Source: Pandoraea pneumonica (GTDB lineage: Bacteria; Pseudomonadota; Gammaproteobacteria; Burkholderiales; Burkholderiaceae). From it: a DNA stretch of 64,000 bases. The stretch covers positions 62,001 to 126,000 of the forward strand of contig NZ_CABPSK010000003.1 in assembly GCF_902459645.1 (NCBI RefSeq). The letters are read 5' to 3'. Position numbers and translations under genes: made by a program. Shown here piece by piece: positions 57,485-64,000 of this stretch. Numbering within the stretch: the stretch's first letter is position 1; every line of letters starts with the position of its first letter. The notes beneath the pieces were generated by a model. That model was not told where the DNA came from. It was given only the letters and a program-made list of their open reading frames with translations, and ran no database searches.

Positions 57485-57778
57485 ATGGACTTGTTCATCA
57501 AATACTTCAGCCCGCTGTGGCTTTTTCACGCGGCAGCCGATCTGTCGTTCTGGCAGCGGCATCAACTCGACGCGCGCATGCAAATCGTGAGCCGCTTCAT
57601 GTGGCGTTACGTCATGCGCTGGTCTGTCGTCACTGCCGTGCTGCTGGTACCGGCGGCCGTGATGGCGCACGGTCTTGCTGCGACTGGATTCGCCCTCGCA
57701 GGCGGACTGTCGGCCAGCGTGGCGGTACTGATGGCCGCGCTCGCGCTGGGCTGCTTGATTGGTTCGCGCCTGCGCTGA
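57485..57778 (+). CDS. hypothetical small membrane protein
   Basis: A 97-aa protein I do not recognise. It begins MDLFIKYFSPLWLFHAAADL, continues with a basic and aromatic stretch (RMQIVSRFMWRYVMRW) and ends with two hydrophobic helices (about 45-65 and 70-92), suggesting an inner-membrane protein with a cytoplasmic N terminus. The same frame is open from 57401, so a longer start is possible; there is no good ribosome-binding site for any candidate. Coding status is moderately supported by the hydrophobic pattern only. Confidence 0.5.
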   Translation: MDLFIKYFSPLWLFHAAADLSFWQRHQLDARMQIVSRFMWRYVMRWSVVTAVLLVPAAVMAHGLAATGFALAGGLSASVAVLMAALALGCLIGSRLR

Positions 57779-57995
57779 GCGGTTCGCGCTTGCGCTAACC
57801 GGTCCGCTCCCGCGCCAAGCCTCGACGCGCCGCACCCAACACCCGAATCTCCGCGACAAATTGCCCCGGCACGGGACCGTGCCGACCGTATCGTCATGTG
57901 CGTCGACTATGATGAAACGGCTCGCATCGCACCGCCGATCGCCGGCCGGTTGTGACGCAAGCCACTTTGCCCCTTCACCCCCTTAGGAGCATTTC

Positions 57996-58628
57996 ATGGC
58001 CAACGCCAAGATTCTGGTGGTGTTCTACAGCATGTACGGGCACATTTTTACGATGGCCGAAGCGGTCGTCGAAGGCGCGAAGAGCGTCGCCGGTGCCGAC
58101 GTCACCCTGATGCAAGTCCCCGAACTGGTTCCCGACGAAGTCCTGGAGAAGAGCGGCGCCAAGGCAGCGCGCGCGGCGTTCGCCCACGTGCCCGTGGCGC
58201 GCGTCGAGCAGTTGGCCGATTACGACGCGATCATTTTCGGCACCCCCACGCGCTTCGGCAATATGACCGCGCAGATGCGCAACTTCCTCGATCAAACCGG
58301 CGGCCTATGGGCCAAGGGTGCGCTGATCGGCAAAGTCGGGAGCGTGTTCGCGAGTACCGGCACGCAACACGGCGGGCAGGAAACCACGATCACGAGTTTT
58401 CATACGACGCTGTTGCACCAAGGCATGGTGATCGTCGGTGTGCCTTACTCCGAGCCGGGGCTCACCAATATGCAGGAAATCACGGGCGGCACGCCCTACG
58501 GCGCCACCACACTCGCGGGCGCCGATGGCTCGCGCCACCCCAGCGCTAACGAGTTGAAGATCGCCAAGACACAAGGCCGCCATGTGACGGAAATCGCGTC
58601 GGCGCTCAAACACGGCCGTACGCTGTAA
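57996..58628 (+). CDS. wrbA: NAD(P)H:quinone oxidoreductase WrbA
   Basis: A 210-aa flavodoxin-like tetrameric enzyme reducing quinones by two electrons. The FMN phosphate loop is [17 protein letters not shown] (residues 8-24), and the family segments [34 protein letters not shown] and [15 protein letters not shown] are intact. TTAGGAG precedes the ATG. It is monocistronic; an inverted repeat follows at 58655-58692. Confidence 0.94.
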   Translation: MANAKILVVFYSMYGHIFTMAEAVVEGAKSVAGADVTLMQVPELVPDEVLEKSGAKAARAAFAHVPVARVEQLADYDAIIFGTPTRFGNMTAQMRNFLDQTGGLWAKGALIGKVGSVFASTGTQHGGQETTITSFHTTLLHQGMVIVGVPYSEPGLTNMQEITGGTPYGATTLAGADGSRHPSANELKIAKTQGRHVTEIASALKHGRTL

Positions 58629-58654
58629 CCAGCGCCTGAATTCGGCAATCTCAC

Positions 58655-58692
58655 GATGGCGGGAGCTGGCCTCCCGGCAAACTCCCGCCATC
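58655..58692. repeat. inverted repeat after wrbA
   Basis: GATGGCGGGAG pairs perfectly with CTCCCGCCATC across a 16-nt loop. No T-run follows. It may act as a weak or Rho-aided terminator between wrbA and the convergent beta-lactamase gene. Confidence 0.45.
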
Positions 58693-58756
58693 ACGTAATG
58701 TCACGCGACATCAAAGCGCGACGTCAATCCGATGCCGCCGCAGCGGTGACACAACC

Positions 58757-59602
58757 TCAGATCAACTTCAAATCCTTCATCACTGCCCGTGCAATGCGCG
58801 CACGCTTGGGGGCATCGTCGTCGCTGTGCATGTCCATATTCATCGCCACGGTCGTAATCTTGCCGTCGCGCTCGACCCAGCCAACCCACCAGCCGATGTC
58901 GTGCTTACCGTCCACATACCAGCCGGTTTTGGCGTGCATCACGTAGTCCATGGTCGCTTCGGCAATGGAGATCTGCCGCACGATGTCTTGCGTGCGTGCC
59001 GAGAACGGCAACTGTCCACGGGCAAGCCGTTGCAGAAACACCACCTGTTCGCGCGCTGAAATTTGCAGGCTGTCGTCCACCCAGTACGCATCGGCGGCAC
59101 GCCCGATCGTGTGGTTGCCGTAGCCGACCTCGTTGAGCTTGGCCTGCGCGTATTGACGGGGAATCTTGTGCGAGACGACCTGATAGCACGGCAGACACGA
59201 CACCCGGAACGCATCGCGCAAATTCATCGCAGCATTCCAGCGCGCGAAGTGGCGCGGCTTGCCATCCCAAGGAATGATCTCGCGCTCGTTGTCGAGTGCC
59301 CCCGAATCGAGTGCCAACAGGCTATTGAAAATCTTGTAAGTCGATGCGGGCGACATGCGTTGGTTGGCGCGAATGCTGTCGTAGGCCTGATAAGCACCCG
59401 TGCGCTCGTCGAGCACGATGATCGTGCCCTTGGCGCCTTCCGCCTCGAAGTACTTGCCCCAGTCGGGTCGTTCTACGATTTTTGGGGCGACCGGGGCGGC
59501 ATCGGCAGCAATTGCCGGCGCTACGAACCCGGCGGGAGACAGCAATGCGCAGACGATCCGTAAGACCGCGATCCGAGTGCACCAGCGAGAGAGATTCATC
59601 AT
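58757..59602 (-). CDS. class D beta-lactamase, OXA-62-like
   Basis: A 281-aa periplasmic serine beta-lactamase. A signal peptide ends near APAIA (about residue 32). The catalytic STYK is at residues 87-90 with Ser87 and the carbamylatable Lys90. The YGN motif is at 161-163, KTG at 225-227, and the WWVGW segment follows. The usual SxV motif reads SCL within RVSCLPCYQ, with two cysteines next to the active site. The closest family I recall is OXA-62 of Pandoraea, which hydrolyses carbapenems; the actual spectrum here is not shown by sequence. It has no mobile flanks, so it looks resident. Confidence 0.9.
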   Translation of the reverse strand: MMNLSRWCTRIAVLRIVCALLSPAGFVAPAIAADAAPVAPKIVERPDWGKYFEAEGAKGTIIVLDERTGAYQAYDSIRANQRMSPASTYKIFNSLLALDSGALDNEREIIPWDGKPRHFARWNAAMNLRDAFRVSCLPCYQVVSHKIPRQYAQAKLNEVGYGNHTIGRAADAYWVDDSLQISAREQVVFLQRLARGQLPFSARTQDIVRQISIAEATMDYVMHAKTGWYVDGKHDIGWWVGWVERDGKITTVAMNMDMHSDDDAPKRARIARAVMKDLKLI

Positions 59603-59836
59603 TTTGGAGTCCTGATGTCAGTGGGTAGACGTACGCCATGAACGAATGTCATAGGCGGATATCGATAAGCGCTGGCCGGGCGCTCGCTTCCGAAAGCGCT
59701 TGCAGGATAGGAGGTGTTTCGGCACATGAAAAGACACACTGCCGTAACCGATGTAACCGCCGTATCATTGCCGCGAATCCGGCGCACAATGCCGGTTATT
59801 GCCGCCTCTTAGCGCACATTTTTCCGGCACGCCGCC

Positions 59837-61534
59837 ATGCCAGATCCTCGCGTTCCCCCGTCATCCGCGACGCACGCCGCAGTCATCGAACCCGTCAGCG
59901 CCCCCGGCGGCGCGCCGCCCCTCGTCATTCGTCTCGACGCGCCTCAGCAGGTTGACGACCAGCCGGTGCGATATCAGAGCCTATGGCTGCTGATGCGCTT
60001 GTATTACGCGGCGCGCTACGAAGCGTCGCCCGTGCCGCTTGCCGCGCTCAAGTCGCGTTTCGCGCAGGCGGGCGACCTGCGCATGCTGGTCAGCCGGGCG
60101 TTTGCCGATTTCGGCGATTGGGGCGTGCAAGCGGGATGGGGCGACGACCGGCACGCCGACGCGCGCCTGTTACCCAAGCGCGGACGAGGCAAAGGGCCGT
60201 TCTGGCTAGCCGCCGATGAACTCGCGCGCATCGTGGTCACGATAGGCGGTGCCGCCCCCAGCGATGAGCAGCGCACGCTCGCCACGTTCCTCGGACTCGC
60301 CTTAGACGCACCGTCCACGCTCGACACCCCGGCACTCGACTACGTGATGCAGGACATCGCGTTCTGGCATCACGTCACGCTGGGCAAGCGCGATATGCAG
60401 GACGGCATCTTCTTCGCGCCCGCAGAACCCGCGCTCCAAGCCCGTTCGCGCACGCAACGCACGGGGGCCATTCCGTCGTTTCATGCGGCGCAAGTCTGCG
60501 CGGTCGACGACGTGCAGCGCGGCATCGCCTTGCTGGCTGAGACCATCGTTTGGCGGCGGATGGGCGACGTGGCGCGCGCAAAACGCACACTCACGGCGCT
60601 CGCGGAAACGTTCGGCACGCAGGCCACGACGCAGCATTCGTCACCGACATTGCGCGCGATGCACTGGATCGTGCAGGCGTGGCAAGCGTATGCCTTGCGC
60701 GATGAAGCCGGTGCGTTCGCGCACTTGCAGCGCATTAGCGACGACGCCACGCTCGCGCCCTGTCTCGTCTACAACCCGCGCATTCGCTTCGAAACACGCA
60801 ATTTGCAGGCCTTGCTGTACAAAACGCATGCGGCGCGGCCCGGCCCGCAACCCGCGCGTGCGCAATCGGCAGCCGACGCCCTCGCCGCCTTTTCCGACGC
60901 GCTGCAAGCCGCCTTCGAAGCCGACTCCATCGAACTGGCGCAGCACGTGGCCGCCAACATCGGCTTGTCGTTGTGGCTGTTTTGGCAGGATTCGTTGATC
61001 GATCCGGCACGGCGTCTTGCGGTGGCCGATGTGCAGCGCCAGGCATTGCGCTGGATTGGCCTGTCCGAGTGGATCTGCGACCGCTTCGGTGTCGGTGGCA
61101 ACTCGGTGTGGAATACGGTGTTTTTGCTGCGCATCGCGCGCGGCGCGGTGCCCGTGCGGCGCGATCCCGATTTGGCAACGCTGCGCGCGAGCACGCCGCT
61201 CGCCGTCGACGCGTTTCTCGACGCCGTGCAGCCGTTCGGCGCACCGTTCTCACGCGCCAAAGGTTTTTCGAAGTGGACCGATGTGGTGGCGACGACACTT
61301 GCCGATCACGAGGAAGGACGCGTGCGCTTCGAGCCGTTGCAGCTCGCCAACTTGTGGTTCGAAATGTTGTGGTTTGCGCTGCATCAGGATGGCGATTCGC
61401 CGCAGGCGACGCACGCGGCCCAATCGCTCGGGCGCGTGCTGCCCATGCTGCCCCCGCCCGACCGGCGGTTTTTCCGCGACGCGCTACGTCTCATGCCGCG
61501 CGAGTTTCAGCGCGAGGTGCGCATCGCGGAGTAA
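59837..61534 (+). CDS. unrecognised 565-aa protein, winged-helix-like N-terminal region
   Basis: I do not recognise this family. Residues 1-40 are Pro/Ala-rich and probably disordered. Residues 45-130 (starting VRYQSLWLLMRLYYAARYEA) resemble a winged helix: a helix pair LRMLVSRAFADFGDWGV, then a basic hairpin LLPKRGRGKGPFWLAADEL. The rest (140-560) is helical with Ala/Leu-rich pairs resembling TPR or similar superhelices. There is no signal peptide, no membrane segment and no recognisable catalytic motif. It is monocistronic, between the beta-lactamase and an AhpD-like gene. A regulator with an alpha-helical sensor domain is a guess. Confidence 0.75.
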   Translation: MPDPRVPPSSATHAAVIEPVSAPGGAPPLVIRLDAPQQVDDQPVRYQSLWLLMRLYYAARYEASPVPLAALKSRFAQAGDLRMLVSRAFADFGDWGVQAGWGDDRHADARLLPKRGRGKGPFWLAADELARIVVTIGGAAPSDEQRTLATFLGLALDAPSTLDTPALDYVMQDIAFWHHVTLGKRDMQDGIFFAPAEPALQARSRTQRTGAIPSFHAAQVCAVDDVQRGIALLAETIVWRRMGDVARAKRTLTALAETFGTQATTQHSSPTLRAMHWIVQAWQAYALRDEAGAFAHLQRISDDATLAPCLVYNPRIRFETRNLQALLYKTHAARPGPQPARAQSAADALAAFSDALQAAFEADSIELAQHVAANIGLSLWLFWQDSLIDPARRLAVADVQRQALRWIGLSEWICDRFGVGGNSVWNTVFLLRIARGAVPVRRDPDLATLRASTPLAVDAFLDAVQPFGAPFSRAKGFSKWTDVVATTLADHEEGRVRFEPLQLANLWFEMLWFALHQDGDSPQATHAAQSLGRVLPMLPPPDRRFFRDALRLMPREFQREVRIAE

Positions 61535-61551
61535 TGCCAACGGCATCGCGC

Positions 61552-62007
61552 TTAGCGCACGCCTTGCGGTGTCTTCGGCAGCGGCGAGCGGAACGAGATC
61601 GCCAGACGATTCCATGCGTTGATGGTGCCGATGGCGAACGTCAAATCTGCAATTTGCTTGTCGTCGAAGTGCTCGCGCAGGTCGGCGAAAACAGCGTCGG
61701 GCACATGGCCGTCCTGCACGTTGGTCACGGCTTCGGTCCACGCCAGTGCTGCGCGCTCGGCCGGTGAATACAGTTCGGTTTCGCGCCACGCGTCGAGCAG
61801 ATGCAAACGGCGCGCTTCGATACCGACTTTGAGCGCGTCGGCCACGTGCATATCGATGCAGAACGCACAGCCGTTCAGTTGCGAAGCGCGCAGCCACACG
61901 AGTTCCAGCAAGCCGCCCGGAAGGCCGCAATCGTGGAAGTAGCCGCTCAGTGCCGCCATGTGTTCGTAAGCGCGCGGGGCGGCTTTGATGTAGTTCAGTC
62001 GCATCAT
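61552..62007 (-). CDS. AhpD-like carboxymuconolactone decarboxylase-family protein
   Basis: A 151-aa AhpD-fold protein. The redox motif is ELVWLRASQLNGCAFCIDMH, with the glutamate, CxxC and histidine of alkylhydroperoxidases. WTEAVTNVQDGHVPDAVF and the C-terminal NAWNRLAISFRSP are typical of the short CMD family. The ATG at 62007 (MMRLN) has GGAG 9 nt upstream; the open frame continues upstream without family resemblance. It is divergent from the MocR regulator, a pair seen often in proteobacteria. Confidence 0.88.
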   Translation of the reverse strand: MMRLNYIKAAPRAYEHMAALSGYFHDCGLPGGLLELVWLRASQLNGCAFCIDMHVADALKVGIEARRLHLLDAWRETELYSPAERAALAWTEAVTNVQDGHVPDAVFADLREHFDDKQIADLTFAIGTINAWNRLAISFRSPLPKTPQGVR

Positions 62008-62151
62008 GATTCTTGTCTCCGTTAAAGGTCGGAAAACACCGCTGACGTCGGCCCGCCATCTGGGTGCCGATGCCGCCTGCGCTGTGCGTCGATGGATGCA
62101 ACGATACGGGCTCTTGGCCCCCTTCGGAAGAGCCAAAACAGAATAGAATCG

Positions 62152-62172
62152 GTAGGCCAAAAAGTAGGCCAA
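62152..62172. promoter_or_regulatory. direct repeat, candidate MocR operator
   Basis: GTAGGCCAA-AAA-GTAGGCCAA gives two identical 9-bp half sites with a 12-bp period. An inverted TTGGCC lies at 62114-62119. MocR regulators commonly bind direct repeats in the gap shared with a divergent target, as here (62008-62211). Confidence 0.5.
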
Positions 62173-62211
62173 TCCACCCGAGATGCCGGTGCCTTAGCGG
62201 AGCCCCCTCAC

Positions 62212-63840
62212 ATGTCTGATTCGTCCAACGTGTCCGAAAGGTCCGAAAGATCAGAAAGCTCCGACCTCAGCGCCCTGCACCTCGGCGACGCCGCACACGC
62301 GACCGGCATGCCGACCTATCGCGCGCTGTACGAGCGAATTCGCGAAGGCATTCTCTCCGGCAAGCTCGCCCCGTCGTCGCGCTTACCGTCCACACGTGCG
62401 CTGGCGAGCGAACTAGGCGTGGCACGCGGCACCGTCGAGGCCGCCTACGAGCGGCTCGTTGCCGAAGGCTTCGTGATCGGACGCGGCGCGGCTGGTAGCC
62501 GCGTCAATCCCCAACTCAGCGCGGCCCGTCTGGACGCTGCCGCCAAGGTACTGACCAGCGATGCCGGTCGGCGCAAGGGTGTCGGCGCTAACGTCCCCAA
62601 CAGCGCCCCCACTAGCGCCCCCAACAGCGCCGCCCTGCCGCCGTCGGTCTCGGCACGCACAAAGGACAGCCCACCGGCCCCAGGCCCCACCGCCGAGAGC
62701 CCGAGTCACGTGCCGCTCAGCGCACACGGCACGCCAATGCCGCTGCAAAACGGCATGCCAGCATTCGACGAGTTTCCCCGCAAGCTCTGGGCGCGACTGG
62801 CAGCGCGGCATGCCCGTCATCTCCCGTCCGACGCCTTGAGCTATCAAGACGCCGCCGGTATCGCCCCCCTTCGAGAGGCCATCGCAGGCTATCTGGCGAT
62901 CGCGCGCGGCATTCACTGCGATCCGGCCCAAGTCATCGTCACCACCGGCTTTCAAGGCGCACTCGCGCTGATCACCCGCGTACTGCTCCAACCGGGCGAC
63001 GCCGTGTGGTGTGAAGATCCCGGCTACTTCCGGGCGCATGAAGCCCTGCGGATGGCGGGTGCGGCGTTGGTACCGGTGCCCGTCGACAACGATGGCCTCG
63101 ACGTTGCCGAGGGAGAGCGCCGAGCCCCGAATGCGCGGCTCGCCGTCATCACGCCATCGCACCAGTCGCCGCTGTCGGTCGCGCTGCCGCTTGAACGGCG
63201 TCTCGCCTTGCTGGCGTGGGCGCAGGCCAATCAAGCGTGGATCGTCGAAGACGACTACGACAGCGAATTCCGCTACACGGGCGCACCGCTGCCCGCGCTC
63301 AAGAGTCTGGATGGCGGCGAGCGCGTGCTTTATGCGGGGTCGTTCGGCAAGGTGTTGTTTCCTGGGTTGCGGCTCGGCTATCTCGTCGTGCCACCTGAGT
63401 TGTGCAACGCATTTATCGCGGCGACCGCCCTCCTCAGCCCCGTGCACGGATGGATCGAGCAGGCCACGGTTACCGACTTCATGACGCAAGGGCATTTCAG
63501 CCGCCACATCCGGCGCATGCGCCAGCTTTACGGCGAGCGTCGCGCCGCGCTGGCTGACGCGCTGCGACAACATCTCGGCGGCCGGATCGAGCTCGCGCAA
63601 CAAGCGGGCGGCATGCATTTGCTGGGCTGGATCGAACCGCATCGCAACGATCGGGCGGTATCCCGTGCGGCCCACCCGCATGGTCTGGCGCCCGGGGCGC
63701 TGTCGTATTTCCGTATCGAGCGCGAGTTGCCGCCAGCGCTCGTGATGAGCTTCACCAATGTGCCCGTCGCCAGCGCAGACGACGTCGCGAAGCGGCTCGC
63801 CCGCGCCTTCGACGACGACGAAAAATTCCGCCTCGTATGA
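62212..63840 (+). CDS. MocR-type regulator (GntR HTH fused to aminotransferase fold)
   Basis: A 542-aa PLP-dependent transcription factor. The GntR winged helix spans about residues 33-100 (LPSTRALASELGVARGTVEA). A Pro/Ala/Ser-rich linker (about 120-175) contains short repeats of the type SAPTSAPNSA. The aminotransferase-like domain follows, with the PLP lysine in YAGSFGKVLFPGLRLGY (Lys380) and VEDDYDSEFRY. The start at 62212 is the first ATG giving a normal N terminus. Members sense PLP or amino-acid adducts. It probably controls the divergent AhpD-like gene and itself. Confidence 0.92.
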   Translation: MSDSSNVSERSERSESSDLSALHLGDAAHATGMPTYRALYERIREGILSGKLAPSSRLPSTRALASELGVARGTVEAAYERLVAEGFVIGRGAAGSRVNPQLSAARLDAAAKVLTSDAGRRKGVGANVPNSAPTSAPNSAALPPSVSARTKDSPPAPGPTAESPSHVPLSAHGTPMPLQNGMPAFDEFPRKLWARLAARHARHLPSDALSYQDAAGIAPLREAIAGYLAIARGIHCDPAQVIVTTGFQGALALITRVLLQPGDAVWCEDPGYFRAHEALRMAGAALVPVPVDNDGLDVAEGERRAPNARLAVITPSHQSPLSVALPLERRLALLAWAQANQAWIVEDDYDSEFRYTGAPLPALKSLDGGERVLYAGSFGKVLFPGLRLGYLVVPPELCNAFIAATALLSPVHGWIEQATVTDFMTQGHFSRHIRRMRQLYGERRAALADALRQHLGGRIELAQQAGGMHLLGWIEPHRNDRAVSRAAHPHGLAPGALSYFRIERELPPALVMSFTNVPVASADDVAKRLARAFDDDEKFRLV

Positions 63841-63945
63841 CGCAGCGCACCATTTTTCGGATGTCGCATCGGAACAATTTTCGGATGGTTTTCGGGACAC
63901 ATCGCGCTTGTGTTCGCCCGTCATGTCGGTGTATCGTTGCCGCAA

Positions 63946-64000
63946 AGCTAGCGCAGGGGTCCTGCAACGTGAGTTGTGGGTGAGAAATACCCTTAGAACC
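63946..64000 (+). promoter_or_regulatory. TPP riboswitch (THI element), 5' part, cut by window end
   Basis: The segment contains GCGCAGGGGTCCTGCAACG, then GGGTGAGAAATACCCTTAGA and ends AACC, matching the conserved pyrimidine-sensing half of TPP riboswitches (AGGGG, CTGAGA-like GTGAGA, ACCCTTxGAACC). The 3' part with the pyrophosphate arm lies beyond the edge. In this family it usually controls thiC, which is expected downstream on the plus strand. Confidence 0.85.

Noticed and set aside
57305-57859. A 184-codon frame on the minus strand opposite the small membrane protein
   Set aside because: Very basic and His-rich with no hydrophobic or domain pattern; it is the mirror of the plus-strand frame, which has the better hydrophobic profile.

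Overview
The window is GC-rich DNA from a member of the Burkholderiaceae, most probably Pandoraea. Three things point there: the gene order yebC-purD-hemF-nadD-rsfS-rlmH-maf-rng, a Burkholderia-type trimeric porin, and an OXA-62-like class D beta-lactamase of the kind resident in Pandoraea chromosomes. There is no insertion sequence, prophage, CRISPR array, rRNA or complete tRNA. It reads as ordinary chromosome with a catabolic accessory stretch at the left and several lone genes at the right.

Left (1-16650). The 3' end of an alaC-type aminotransferase is followed by a divergent AraC regulator and alpha/beta hydrolase. Next comes a bidirectional catabolic locus. Leftward it encodes a thiolase, an AMP-forming acyl-CoA ligase and two PPC/DUF296 proteins whose genes overlap by 4 nt. 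Rightward it encodes a Tat-exported TRAP binding protein, a fused TRAP permease (DctQM) and an SDR dehydrogenase. The 656-bp divergent region holds sigma-54 (-24/-12) promoters facing both ways around an array of TGCGACA-N2-TGTCGCA palindromes. A LysR regulator and a sensor-less sigma-54 activator follow. A 0.9-kb gene-free stretch before the porin contains a candidate small RNA on the minus strand.

Middle (16650-38400). This part holds a YkvA protein; an SDR-mgsA-quinone reductase operon; upp; a DMT exporter; a HerA-like ATPase; and the housekeeping run yebC-purD-mscS-hemF-nadD-rsfS-rlmH. The glycerol-3-phosphate uptake operon ugpBAECQ then sits between rlmH and maf-rng. A strong intrinsic terminator between ugpB and ugpA probably sets binding-protein excess. 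A cation-diffusion transporter closes the block.

Right (38400-64000). Cell-envelope genes come first: rfbB-rfbA-rfbC without rfbD, an AhpD-like protein, msbA and two family-2 glycosyltransferases. With them are recQ, dnaE (carrying a glycine-rich insertion), trhO, gluQ and rhlE. After that come a bile-acid-symporter-like carrier divergent from a LysR regulator, wrbA, the OXA beta-lactamase, an unrecognised 565-aa protein and an AhpD-like gene divergent from a MocR regulator. The window ends inside a TPP riboswitch whose gene (probably thiC) lies beyond the edge.

All functions come from reading motifs and gene order; no database search was run.
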